A model generated the notes under the pieces. It saw nothing but the letters and a program-made list of their open reading frames with translations. It made no database searches and had not been told where the DNA came from. Positions 52,217 through 60,794 of a stretch of DNA of 64,000 nt are shown here, piece after piece (position 1 is the stretch's first letter; the number at the start of each line of letters is the position of its first letter). Both the position numbers and the translations under genes were made by a program. This DNA comes from Agrobacterium tumefaciens_K (GTDB taxonomy: Bacteria; Pseudomonadota; Alphaproteobacteria; Rhizobiales; Rhizobiaceae), in assembly GCF_031801495.1 (NCBI RefSeq), contig NZ_JAOEGC010000002.1, positions 806,001-870,000 on the forward strand, written 5' to 3'.

Positions 52217-53097
52217 AGACGATCCCTGCCGCGCTTGCGGAACACCTGCAAGGTGACGCCACGACCACATGCCATTGCTGGAAGGTGACGCTGAAAGACG
52301 GAGCCGTGATCGGCTTCACCGACCACGACGAGCCGCTTGCCTTCGGCGGCACGACCTATCTCGCGGCCAGCGGTTTCGCTACCAGCGAGACGGACGGTGC
52401 CGCGGGGCGTGGAGCTGGCTCCGGCGAGGTGTCGGGCGGGTTTTCGAGTGAGGCGATCACGGAAAGCGATCTGGCAGAAGGCCGTTACGATGGCGCGAGC
52501 GTGTCGCTCTTCCTCGTCAACTGGCAGCAGCCGGAAAGCCACATGATGCTCAATGTGCGTGAGATCGGCGAGGTGACGCGGGCAGGCGGCGCGTTTCGCG
52601 CCGAACTGCGCAGCATCACCCATCGGCTGAGCCAGCCGCAGGGCCGGGTCTACGGGCGGCGATGCGATGCGGCTCTTGGTGATGCACGCTGCGCTGTTGA
52701 TCTCTCAGGGTTCAGCGGTAACGGCGCAATCCTCTCCGTCGATGCGGCTGGAACTCTTGCGGTTTCGGGGCTTTCCGCGTTTGGCGAAGGCTTTTTCGCG
52801 CAGGGCAAGCTGCGTTTCCTGACGGGCGGCAATGCCGGGAAAAGCTTCGACCTCGACGCGCACAGGCTCCGCGAAGGTGTGGCGCAGCTGTCATTCTGGT
52901 TGCCACCGGAGGGCGCGCCGGAAATCGGCGACACGTTTTCGGTGACGGCGGGCTGCGACAAGAGCTTTGCGACCTGCAAGGCGAAGTTCGCCAATCACCT
53001 GAATTTTCGAGGCTTTCCGCATGTGCCGGGCGCTGACTTCGCCTATTCCTATGCAAGCGGCGGGCAGAACCACGACGGAAAGGCGCTGTTTCCATGA
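52213..53097 (+). CDS. GTA gp13-like tail hub protein (DUF2163)
   Basis: A 294-residue protein with the DUF2163/BR0599 pattern. N-terminal LKDGAVIGFTDHDEPLAFGGTTYLA, the central RVYGRRCDAALGDARCAVDLS and the C-terminal TAGCDKSFATCKAKFANHLNFRGFPHVPG carry the conserved cysteines, which likely bind an Fe-S cluster or metal in the tail hub. Stop overlaps gp14 by 4 bases. Confidence 0.93.
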   Translation: MKTIPAALAEHLQGDATTTCHCWKVTLKDGAVIGFTDHDEPLAFGGTTYLAASGFATSETDGAAGRGAGSGEVSGGFSSEAITESDLAEGRYDGASVSLFLVNWQQPESHMMLNVREIGEVTRAGGAFRAELRSITHRLSQPQGRVYGRRCDAALGDARCAVDLSGFSGNGAILSVDAAGTLAVSGLSAFGEGFFAQGKLRFLTGGNAGKSFDLDAHRLREGVAQLSFWLPPEGAPEIGDTFSVTAGCDKSFATCKAKFANHLNFRGFPHVPGADFAYSYASGGQNHDGKALFP

Positions 53098-53528
53098 GCG
53101 CGACGCAGGACCGGGTGCTGGAACTGGCGGAAGGCTGGATCGGCACGCCCTACCGGCATCAGGCGAGCCTGAAAGGTGTCGGCTGTGATTGCCTTGGCCT
53201 CATTCGCGGCATCTGGCGCGAGCTTTACGGGACGGAGCCGGAGCTACCACCGCCCTATGCGCCCGACTGGGCGGAACGAGGGGGCGAGGACAGGCTTCTG
53301 GCGGCAGCGCAGCGACATTTCGGCCCGGCATTGGTGATCTCGCAAGCGATACCGGGCGACCTGCTGCTGTTTCGCTGGCGGGTCGACGCGGCCGCCAAAC
53401 ATCTAGGCATTCTCGCCGGTCCCGACCATTTCATTCATGCCTATGAACAGGCGGCTGTGGTGCGCTCAGCGCTGGTTCCCGGCTGGCGCAGGCGCATTGC
53501 GGGCGTGTTTCGTTTTCCGGAGATCTGA
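53094..53528 (+). CDS. GTA NlpC/P60 tail peptidase (gp14-like)
   Basis: A 144-residue NlpC/P60 cysteine peptidase. The catalytic Cys sits in GVGCDCLGLIRGIW and the His in KHLGILAGPDHFIHAYE. Such tail-tip peptidases cut peptidoglycan stems of the recipient so DNA can enter. It is separated from gp15 by 3 bases. All catalytic residues appear intact. Confidence 0.92.
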   Translation: MSATQDRVLELAEGWIGTPYRHQASLKGVGCDCLGLIRGIWRELYGTEPELPPPYAPDWAERGGEDRLLAAAQRHFGPALVISQAIPGDLLLFRWRVDAAAKHLGILAGPDHFIHAYEQAAVVRSALVPGWRRRIAGVFRFPEI

Positions 53529-53531
53529 CCG

Positions 53532-56500
53532 ATGGCAACCATTCTGTTTCAGGCAGCAGGCGCGGCCCTGGGAGGCGTCTTTGGGCCGGTAGGCGCGATC
53601 ATAGGCCGTGCGGCGGGTGCGCTGGCGGGCAATGCGGTCGACCGGGCGGTCTTGTCCTCCGGACGGACTGTGAGCGGGGCGCGGCTTTCAACAGCGCGCA
53701 TTCCGGGAGCCGATGAGGGGACGGGTATCAACCGGCTATACGGCACGGCGCGGATCGCCGGCACGCTGATCTGGGCAACGCGCTTCGAGGAAAGCGTGAC
53801 GGTGGAGCGGCAGGGCGGCAAAGGCGGTGGCGGCACGAAGGTGGAAAACTACCGGTATTTCGCAAATTTCGCCGTGGGCCTCTGCGAAGGCGAGGTGGCG
53901 ATGGTGCGCCGTATCTGGGCAGATGGGCAGGAAATGGATCTGATGGCGATTGCCACGCGGTTCTATCCGGGCAGCGAGACGCAGCTTCCCGATCCGCTGG
54001 TCGAGGCAAAACAGGGGTCGGGTAACGCGCCTGCGTTTCGCGGTCTGGCCTATGTGGTTTTCGAGCGCCTGCCGCTCGACGCCTATGGCAACCGCATTCC
54101 GCTGCTGCAATTCGAGGTGGTGCGTCCGGTGGGAAGGCTGGAGAGGCAAATCCGCGCCATCACCGTCATTCCCGGTGCGACGGAACACGGTTATGCGACC
54201 ACGCAGGTGTCCGAGCACACCGGCATGGGGCAGAGCCTTATCCTGAACCGCAATGCTCTGACCGCCACGACGGACTGGCAGGCTTCCATAGACGAGTTGC
54301 AGGCGCTTTGCCCCGCTCTTGAGAGCGTTGCGCTGGTGGTCAGCTGGTTCGGCACCGACATGCGGGCCGGTGAATGCCGTATTCTGCCCGGTGTCGAAGT
54401 GGACGCCCGCGAGCGGGAAAGCGCGCCATGGTCCGTGGCGGGATTGCAGCGTGACGCGGGGCATGTGGTGAGCCGTCACGACGGCGGACCGGCCTATGGC
54501 GGCACGCCCGACGACGCGAGTGTCCGTCAGGCCATCGCCGATCTGAAAGCGCGCGGTTTGAAGGTCTGCCTCTACCCGTTCGTGATGATGGACGTGCCTT
54601 CGGGGAACGGATTACCCGACCCTTATGGCAAGAGCGAGCAGGATGCTTATGGCTGGCGTGGTCGCATCACGTGTTTTCCGGCACCGGGAAGGGTGGGGTC
54701 GCCGGATGGAACGATGGCCGTGCGCGATGCGATTTCCGCCTTCGGCAACCGCGCCGACGGATATCGCCGCATGGTGCTGCATTATGCGGCTTTGGCCGCT
54801 GAAGCCGGTGGCGTGGATGCGTTTCTGATTGGCTCTGAACTGCGCGGGCTGACCAGCCTGCGCGACGGCAATGATGCGTTCCCCTTCGTCGAGGAACTGG
54901 TGCGGCTTGCAAGTGACGTTCGTGCCATCGTCGGGCCGCAGACGAAACTGACCTATGGCGCCGACTGGAGCGAATATTTCGGGTATCATCCGGCCGATGG
55001 ATCGGGCGACGTGTTCTTCAATCTCGATCCGCTCTGGGCGAGCCCGCATATCGACGCGGTTGGCATAGACAACTACATGCCGCTCTCAGACTGGCGCGAT
55101 GAGGATGCCTCAAACGGGAACCCGGACGGTATGACCGGACCGGACGACGCGGCGGCTTTTGGCCATGCCATCACGAGCGGCGAAGGGTTCGACTGGTTCT
55201 ATGCCAGCGACGCCGACCGCGACGCACGGCAACGCACCCCGATCACCGACGGACTGGCGGGAAAGCCGTGGGTCTTTCGCTACAAGGATTTGCGGAACTG
55301 GTGGCAGAATACGCATTTCGAGCGGGTGAACGGGGCGGAAAGACCGACGCCGACCGCATGGGTTCCTGCCTCGAAACCCATCTGGTTCACGGAAGTAGGT
55401 TGTCCGGCGGTGGACAAGAGTGCCTCGCGCCCGAATGTCTTTCCCGATCCGAAATCGGCGGAAAACGCCTATCCGTATTTTTCCGGCCGGGGCCGCGCCG
55501 ACAGCCAGCAGCGACGGTTTCTGGAAGCCCATCTCGACCACTGGTCGGGGAAGGGCGGCACGGGCATGGTGGACAATCGCCGTATCCATCTCTGGACCTG
55601 GGATGCGCGGCCCTATCCGGCCTTTCCTCTGGGAACCTCCATATGGAATGACGGCGGCAACTGGCGCACCGGTCACTGGCTGAACGGCAGGCTGGGAACG
55701 GCAACGCTTGCCGACACGATCGCCGCGATCATGACCGATCACGGCTTTGCCGGTTTCGACGTATCTGCCGTCAGCGGCGACCTTTCCGGCTACGTTCAGG
55801 GCGATGTGACATCGGCCCGCAGCCTTCTCGAACCGCTCATGGACGCCTTCCAGGTGGATGCGGTGGAGGACGGCGCGATTTTGCGGTTCCGTTCCCGCAA
55901 CACGGCGGCGCCCCCCGCACGCGAGGTAACGGTTCTGGCCGATCTGGATGACGAGCCGCTGTGGTCTGAGAATCGTGGCCATGACAGCGATTTTGCCGCG
56001 GAGGCGGTCCTGACGTCCTGCAATCCGGCGCTCGACTATGAGCAGGCAAGCGTGCGCTCGCGGCGAATCGATGGGGCGGCAAACCGTCTGCTGCGGATCG
56101 ACCTTAACGCGGTGCTGCCGCAGGAAACCGCGCAGGCCGCTGCCGAGGCATTGTTGCGCGACAACCGGCAGGCAAGGCGTTCGGTGCGTTTTTCGCTATC
56201 GCCGACCGAAATGGCCATCGAACCCGGCGATTGCCTGCTTTTTCCGGGTGGGCCGGCAGGCCGCTTTCTGGTCAGCCGGATCGAGGACGGCGATGTCCGG
56301 CGGATCGAGGGGCGTGCGTTTCTGCCAATTGCCGGAGGATTTTTCGGCGAGCAGGACGCGCCGCGCAACCCCGGTGCTGGTGGGGCGGATGGCTTCGACC
56401 CGGAAGTGCTGTTGCTAGATCTGCCGCGGCATGAAGCCTTTGCGCCGGAACAGTCGGCCCGCATCGCTGTGCTTTCACGACCATGGCGACCACTCCTTGT

Positions 56501-57320
56501 CTCATCGTCAGTCGGAGCGGAGGGGTACAGACAGCGGGCCACGCTCGACCGCCCGGCCATGATCGGCAGCTTGAAGATGCCATTGGCGCCCGGACCTTCC
56601 GGCCGGTTCGATCACGGCAATGTCCTGGAAGTCGACCTGCCTTTCGGTGCGTTGTCCTCCATGCCTGAGCGTGCCGTGCTGAATGGCGAAAACCGTATCG
56701 CCTTTCTGGCAGCAAACGGCGTGTGGGAAGTAGCTGCTTTTGCCCGCGCCGAGGAAACCGCGCCCGCCCGCTGGCGTCTTTCAACACTGTTGCGCGGATT
56801 GGGCGGCACGGAGGACGCCGTGGAGGCGGGTGCGGTGGCAGGCGCGCCTTTCGTGTTGCTGGATGCCGCGGTCCAGCCGCTCGGCCTGACGTCCGCGGAG
56901 CGTGGCCTGCGGCTGAACTGGATTGTCGAGGCGGCGGGCGGGACGGGAGACGCCGTCGGTCCCTTCGGTTTCGAGGGTGGAATGCGGGCCGAAACGCCGC
57001 TTGCACCCGTACACCTTGCCGCGGGGCGAAGGTCGGAGGGCGTGCTTTTCCGCTGGATGCGGCGCGGGCGTGTGGATGCCGATGGATGGGAGGCAATGGA
57101 CATACCGCTGGACGAACCGTTCGAACGTTATCGCGTCGAGGTGCTGGACGACGGAGAGGTGCGGCGTACGGCTGATGTGAGTGAACCGTTCTGGCTCTAC
57201 CCCTCAGCCGATGAACTCACAGATTTCACCTCCCCGCAGGATCACATTTTTGTGCGTGTACGCCAGCTCGGCCGTGCCATGCCGCTGGGGCTTGCCGCTC
57301 AAGCACGTCTTCAGCTCTGA
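53532..57320 (+). CDS. GTA gp15-like giant tail-tip protein
   Basis: A 1262-residue protein, the largest of the cluster. The N-terminus (AAGAALGGVFGPVGAIIGRAAGALAGNAV) is hydrophobic and Gly/Ala-rich. The middle (about 420-720) carries the GTA TIM-barrel domain, with LTYGADWSEYFGYHPADG and IWFTEVGCPAVDKSASRPNVF. A phage-tail-3-like domain follows (about 720-960), and a C-terminal beta-rich region ends the protein. In RcGTA this is the megatron protein that contacts the recipient cell. It is full length and in one frame. Confidence 0.95.
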   Translation: MATILFQAAGAALGGVFGPVGAIIGRAAGALAGNAVDRAVLSSGRTVSGARLSTARIPGADEGTGINRLYGTARIAGTLIWATRFEESVTVERQGGKGGGGTKVENYRYFANFAVGLCEGEVAMVRRIWADGQEMDLMAIATRFYPGSETQLPDPLVEAKQGSGNAPAFRGLAYVVFERLPLDAYGNRIPLLQFEVVRPVGRLERQIRAITVIPGATEHGYATTQVSEHTGMGQSLILNRNALTATTDWQASIDELQALCPALESVALVVSWFGTDMRAGECRILPGVEVDARERESAPWSVAGLQRDAGHVVSRHDGGPAYGGTPDDASVRQAIADLKARGLKVCLYPFVMMDVPSGNGLPDPYGKSEQDAYGWRGRITCFPAPGRVGSPDGTMAVRDAISAFGNRADGYRRMVLHYAALAAEAGGVDAFLIGSELRGLTSLRDGNDAFPFVEELVRLASDVRAIVGPQTKLTYGADWSEYFGYHPADGSGDVFFNLDPLWASPHIDAVGIDNYMPLSDWRDEDASNGNPDGMTGPDDAAAFGHAITSGEGFDWFYASDADRDARQRTPITDGLAGKPWVFRYKDLRNWWQNTHFERVNGAERPTPTAWVPASKPIWFTEVGCPAVDKSASRPNVFPDPKSAENAYPYFSGRGRADSQQRRFLEAHLDHWSGKGGTGMVDNRRIHLWTWDARPYPAFPLGTSIWNDGGNWRTGHWLNGRLGTATLADTIAAIMTDHGFAGFDVSAVSGDLSGYVQGDVTSARSLLEPLMDAFQVDAVEDGAILRFRSRNTAAPPAREVTVLADLDDEPLWSENRGHDSDFAAEAVLTSCNPALDYEQASVRSRRIDGAANRLLRIDLNAVLPQETAQAAAEALLRDNRQARRSVRFSLSPTEMAIEPGDCLLFPGGPAGRFLVSRIEDGDVRRIEGRAFLPIAGGFFGEQDAPRNPGAGGADGFDPEVLLLDLPRHEAFAPEQSARIAVLSRPWRPLLVSSSVGAEGYRQRATLDRPAMIGSLKMPLAPGPSGRFDHGNVLEVDLPFGALSSMPERAVLNGENRIAFLAANGVWEVAAFARAEETAPARWRLSTLLRGLGGTEDAVEAGAVAGAPFVLLDAAVQPLGLTSAERGLRLNWIVEAAGGTGDAVGPFGFEGGMRAETPLAPVHLAAGRRSEGVLFRWMRRGRVDADGWEAMDIPLDEPFERYRVEVLDDGEVRRTADVSEPFWLYPSADELTDFTSPQDHIFVRVRQLGRAMPLGLAAQARLQL

Positions 57321-57363
57321 AAGTCATTGAAATCACTTTGAAAACCAAGAGAGAGGAAGAGAA

Positions 57364-57570
57364 ATGGACAGCATCAAACCGTGGTATCAATCAAAGACAG
57401 TCTGGGGCGCGCTGATCGCCGTATTCGCGCCGCTCCTTCATGTTGTCGGTTTCAACCTGCCGGCGGGCTTCGAAAGCGAGCTGGCGGAGGGGATCGTTAC
57501 CGTTGCGGGTGGAATAGGCGGTCTTGTCGCGCTTTACGGTCGTCTTGCCGCCACCAAGACCATTCGTTGA
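57364..57570 (+). CDS. Small holin-like membrane protein
   Basis: A 68-residue protein with two hydrophobic stretches (VWGALIAVFAPLLHVVGF and IVTVAGGIGGLVALYG) and a short polar C-terminus. AGAGAGGAAGA precedes the ATG. The topology fits a small phage holin and it closes the GTA cluster, so it may partner the endolysin at 42458. There is no strong sequence motif to prove it. Confidence 0.7.
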   Translation: MDSIKPWYQSKTVWGALIAVFAPLLHVVGFNLPAGFESELAEGIVTVAGGIGGLVALYGRLAATKTIR

Positions 57571-57583
57571 AGGCGATCCTGAT

Positions 57584-57624
57584 ATGCCGCCTTTTCACGA
57601 CCTGTCCGGTGGAAAAGGCGGCAT
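57584..57624 (+). terminator. Perfect 13-bp hairpin at the GTA-feu boundary
   Basis: ATGCCGCCTTTTC (57584-57596) pairs perfectly with GAAAAGGCGGCAT (57612-57624), loop 15 bases. The tail is only weakly U-rich (TCATTTG). It likely ends GTA transcription or shields feuN from it. Confidence 0.65.
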
Positions 57625-57709
57625 TCATTTGCCATTCAGACGCTTTGCGCTACATATTCAGTCACAATACGATTTGACACGCACCCTGTCTTGTTTGGAA
57701 GTTTGTGCA

Positions 57710-57964
57710 ATGGCATCACCTCTCATCATCGCGACGCTTGCAGCCGGGCTTTCCGGTTTCACGGCGCCCGAGGCTGATAACGGGGGCCGTTTCACTCTTG
57801 TTGCAAGCGATTGCAGCGCTGCCGTTTCCCGCGTCGTGCGCGAAACCGGCGGGCAGCTTCTGTCAGTTTATCCTTCCAATGACGGCCAGTCCTGCGTCGT
57901 CACGGTTCTCGTTCAGGGCAACGGCGAACGTCCGCGCAAGGTGACGATGCGCGTTCCGATGTAG
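57710..57964 (+). CDS. feuN: FeuN-like small periplasmic protein
   Basis: An 84-residue protein with a signal peptide (LIIATLAAGLSGFTAPEA) and two cysteines in the mature part (near residues 34 and 62), suggesting a disulphide. It sits 94 bases upstream of feuP. In Sinorhizobium meliloti, FeuN is a small periplasmic inhibitor of the sensor FeuQ and is essential unless feuPQ is deleted; size, export signal and position match. ATG 57710 was chosen over in-frame upstream starts that run back through the GTA end. Confidence 0.8.
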   Translation: MASPLIIATLAAGLSGFTAPEADNGGRFTLVASDCSAAVSRVVRETGGQLLSVYPSNDGQSCVVTVLVQGNGERPRKVTMRVPM

Positions 57965-58058
57965 CCTTGCTCAAGGCACCAAAATATCGGAAAACACCCC
58001 TATCGATACAAGAAGACCGGAACCGAAACAGGTTGCGGCGGACAGGAAAGGGCGGACC

Positions 58059-58730
58059 ATGCGCATTCTCGTTGTCGAGGACGATGCAAACCTCAATCGG
58101 CAGCTGACGGACGCTTTGAAGGAAGCGGGTTATGTGGTCGATCAGGCATTCGACGGCGAGGAAGGCCACTATCTCGGCGACACCGAACCTTATGACGCCA
58201 TCGTGCTGGACATCGGCCTGCCGCAGATGGACGGCATCACGGTTGTCGAGAAGTGGCGCGCTTCCGGCAAGGCCATGCCGGTTCTGATCCTGACCGCACG
58301 CGACCGCTGGAGCGACAAGGTGGCTGGCATCGACGCCGGTGCCGACGACTATGTGACCAAACCCTTCCACGTGGAAGAGGTTCTGGCCCGCGTGCGCGCT
58401 CTCATTCGCCGTGCGGCCGGCCATGCTTCGTCCGAACTCGTCTGTGGCCCGGTGCGGCTCGACACGAAATCTTCCAAGGCCACGGTCAACGGCACAACGC
58501 TGAAACTGACGTCGCATGAGTTCCGCCTGCTTTCCTACCTGATGCACCATATGGGCGAGGTCGTTTCCCGCACCGAACTGGTCGAGCACATGTACGATCA
58601 GGATTTCGACAGGGATTCCAACACGATCGAGGTGTTTGTCGGCCGCCTGCGCAAGAAGCTCGGGGTCGATCTGATCGAAACGATCCGCGGCCTCGGTTAC
58701 CGGATGCAAGCGCCCGCAGATGCGAAGTAA
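58059..58730 (+). CDS. feuP: FeuP response regulator (OmpR/PhoP type)
   Basis: A 223-residue response regulator. The receiver has acidic residues VVEDD at positions 5-9, the phospho-acceptor Asp51 in IVLDIGLPQMDG and a TKPFH motif with the conserved Lys. The C-terminal winged helix (LTSHEFRLLSYLMHHMGEVVSR and TIEVFVGRLRKKLG) is OmpR/PhoB-like. In rhizobia FeuP activates cyclic glucan export and osmoadaptation and is required for symbiosis. The stop overlaps feuQ by 11 bases. Confidence 0.93.
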   Translation: MRILVVEDDANLNRQLTDALKEAGYVVDQAFDGEEGHYLGDTEPYDAIVLDIGLPQMDGITVVEKWRASGKAMPVLILTARDRWSDKVAGIDAGADDYVTKPFHVEEVLARVRALIRRAAGHASSELVCGPVRLDTKSSKATVNGTTLKLTSHEFRLLSYLMHHMGEVVSRTELVEHMYDQDFDRDSNTIEVFVGRLRKKLGVDLIETIRGLGYRMQAPADAK

Positions 58731-60120
58731 CTCACTCACCGCCCGCGTTCTTCTGCTCGCCTCGCTCTGGTCGATGCTGGCGCTGGTGGTGATTGCCGTC
58801 GTGATCTCCACGCTCTATCGACAGGGTGTGGAGCGCAGTTTCACGGACCTGTTGCGCGCGCAGCTTTACAACGTCATCAATTCGATCACGATTTCCAACG
58901 AGAACACGCTGGCGGGCAGCCCGCAGCTCGGCGATCTGAGGTTTTCGCAGCCCGATACCGGCTGGTACTGGGTGGTGGAACCTCTCGGCAATTTCCAGAC
59001 CGCGCCGCTTGTGTCGTCGTCGCTCGGCGTCGCTTCGCTGCCGGTTCCGGGCATTCTCGACGTTCCCTTCGACAATCGCTACGAGCGTTTCTACGCCGTG
59101 ACTGACGAGGCGGGCAACCGCGTGCAGGTGGCGGAAACGGAAGTGGTTCTGGATGGCGAGGGCCGCGCTGCGCGCTTCCGTGTTTCCGGCAATCTCAACG
59201 TCGTGGAAGACGACGTGCGTGATTTCTCCAACAGCCTTTATCTGGCGCTGGCGGTTTTCGGGGTGGGAAGCCTTGTCGTCAACGGTCTGGCCATTCTCTA
59301 CTCGCTACGGCCGCTCGATCAGGCCCGTGTCGCGCTCGGCAAGATACGCGGCGGCGAGGCGGAAAGCCTTGAGGGCGAATTCCCGCGTGAAATCCAGCCG
59401 CTGGCGAACGAGGTGAACGCGCTGATCGACAGCAACCGCCGTATCGTTGAACGCGCCCGCATGCAGGTGGGCAATCTGGCGCATTCGCTCAAGACACCAA
59501 TCGCCGTTCTGCTGAACGAAGCGCGGACGCTGGAGCCGCAGCATGGCGACCTGGTGCGCGCCCAGGCCGACGCGATGCAGGCGCAGGTGCAATCCTATCT
59601 TTCGCGTGCGCGCATTGCCGCGCAGCGCGGTTCCATCCTGGCCCGCGCCGAGGCCGAACCGGCGTTGGAACGGCTGGTGCGCGTGATGCGCCGTCTCAAC
59701 CCCGACAAGCAGTTCAACCTGCAGTTCGACGTGCCTGGCAGCGTGTTGGCGATGGAACAGCAGGATCTCGAGGAAGTCGTCGGCAATCTTCTTGAAAATG
59801 CGGCGCGTTTCGCCAGGCATCAGGTGACCGTGCGTGTCGCGGCCGGCACGCATCCTTCTTCCGATCCTGACATCGCCCGCCGTGCCTGGATCGAGCTGAC
59901 TGTCGAGGACGACGGACCGGGACTGGAGCCGGAGCAGATCAGCGAAGCGATGAAGCGCGGCCGACGTCTGGATGAAAGCCGACCGGGTACCGGCCTTGGC
60001 CTTTCGATCGTCAGCGAGGTTGTATCCGAGTATCACGGCCGCTTCTCGTTGTCGCGGAGTGCTCTCGGTGGGTTGAAAGCCGACCTGATTTTGCCCGGCC
60101 TCTCGAAAGAACTTGCGTGA
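58720..60120 (+). CDS. feuQ: FeuQ sensor histidine kinase
   Basis: A 466-residue membrane sensor kinase related to PhoQ. Two membrane helices (LLLASLWSMLALVVIAVVI, then LALAVFGVGSLVVNGLAILY near 185) bracket a periplasmic domain of about 135 residues that would meet FeuN. The H-box is HSLKTP with His255. The ATPase has NLLENAARFA, a DDGPG box and GTGLGLSIVSEV. It phosphorylates FeuP and is restrained by FeuN. Start overlaps feuP. Confidence 0.93.
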   Translation: MRSNSLTARVLLLASLWSMLALVVIAVVISTLYRQGVERSFTDLLRAQLYNVINSITISNENTLAGSPQLGDLRFSQPDTGWYWVVEPLGNFQTAPLVSSSLGVASLPVPGILDVPFDNRYERFYAVTDEAGNRVQVAETEVVLDGEGRAARFRVSGNLNVVEDDVRDFSNSLYLALAVFGVGSLVVNGLAILYSLRPLDQARVALGKIRGGEAESLEGEFPREIQPLANEVNALIDSNRRIVERARMQVGNLAHSLKTPIAVLLNEARTLEPQHGDLVRAQADAMQAQVQSYLSRARIAAQRGSILARAEAEPALERLVRVMRRLNPDKQFNLQFDVPGSVLAMEQQDLEEVVGNLLENAARFARHQVTVRVAAGTHPSSDPDIARRAWIELTVEDDGPGLEPEQISEAMKRGRRLDESRPGTGLGLSIVSEVVSEYHGRFSLSRSALGGLKADLILPGLSKELA

Positions 60121-60226
60121 GCCGAGAAAAAAAGCAAGAAATTCAAGGGCGATAGAATACGTGAAATGCAGTGGGTAGTGAGGACTGAGTTTGGTTGACG
60201 TTTACGATAACGGTCGCTCCGTAACG

Positions 60227-60658
60227 ATGCGTTCGATGGTGTCCCGCCCTGTGCTGCTTTCGATCCTGTGTGTCTCGGTGCTGAGTGCCTGCACGACGAC
60301 CGGCACCCGTACGGGTGGCGGTGGCGGGCTTCTGGGGCGTTCCGCCCAGTCTGCGACGCCGTTTCTTGCAAACCTTCAGGGTGGCATCGTCGGTCGAAGC
60401 GGCGTGCAGCTTGGCAGGGCCGACCAGACCAAGGCACTGGAAGCCGAATATCGCGCACTTGAGACCGCGCCGGTTGGAACGCCGGTAAGCTGGACCGGGG
60501 ATGACGTCAGCGGACAGGTTGTCGCGAATGCACCCTATCAGGTCGGTAACCAGAACTGCCGTCAGTATTCCCATACGCTGACCGTGGACGGGAAGGAAAC
60601 GCGGGTTCGTGGCGCGGCCTGCCGTAATGCGGATGGAAGCTGGTCCCCATTGACGTAA
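60227..60658 (+). CDS. Outer-membrane lipoprotein, RT0821-like
   Basis: A 143-residue lipoprotein. The signal sequence ends in a lipobox LSAC with Cys22; a Thr/Gly-rich linker (TTTGTRTGGGGG) follows. The C-terminal domain (VSWTGDDVSGQVVANAPYQVGNQNCRQYSHTL) resembles the 17-kDa antigen/RT0821 family. TTG 60191, with AGGA upstream, would add 12 residues. It lies after feuQ, and a feu-related role is only a guess. Confidence 0.8.
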   Translation: MRSMVSRPVLLSILCVSVLSACTTTGTRTGGGGGLLGRSAQSATPFLANLQGGIVGRSGVQLGRADQTKALEAEYRALETAPVGTPVSWTGDDVSGQVVANAPYQVGNQNCRQYSHTLTVDGKETRVRGAACRNADGSWSPLT

Positions 60659-60679
60659 ATCAAGGCGCCTATCTGCCGA

Positions 60680-60701
60680 CCGATCCAGAAACAGGGATCG
60701 G
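60680..60701 (+). terminator. Weak hairpin after the lipoprotein gene
   Basis: CCGATCC (60680-60686) pairs with GGATCGG (60695-60701) in the gap before ccmI. There is no U-tract, so termination would be inefficient or rho-dependent. Confidence 0.35.
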
Positions 60702-60794
60702 CGGGAGGCGTTCCATGCTACGTGATGTCTCAAATTTACGTCATTCCGTTGCCGCGTGTTCCCATGCGTCGCGCATTCGAGTAATTGAGCCTCT

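Larger units (their letters stand above)
40174..57570 (+). mobile_element. RcGTA-like gene transfer agent cluster with cargo genes
   Basis: The region encodes, in the canonical RcGTA order, gp1- and gp2-like terminases, portal (gp3), protease (gp4), capsid (gp5), connectors (gp6, gp7), a tail protein (gp8), major tail protein (gp9), gp10 and 10.1, tape measure (gp11), gp12, gp13, NlpC/P60 peptidase (gp14) and gp15. No integrase, repressor, replication or excision gene and no flanking att-like repeats are visible, unlike a prophage. Extra genes are an endolysin, a holin-like protein, a Dabb protein, an antisense 35-codon gene and an antisense MFS gene. Whether particles are produced is unknown; the gp8-like gene is frame-shifted. 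Confidence 0.85.
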
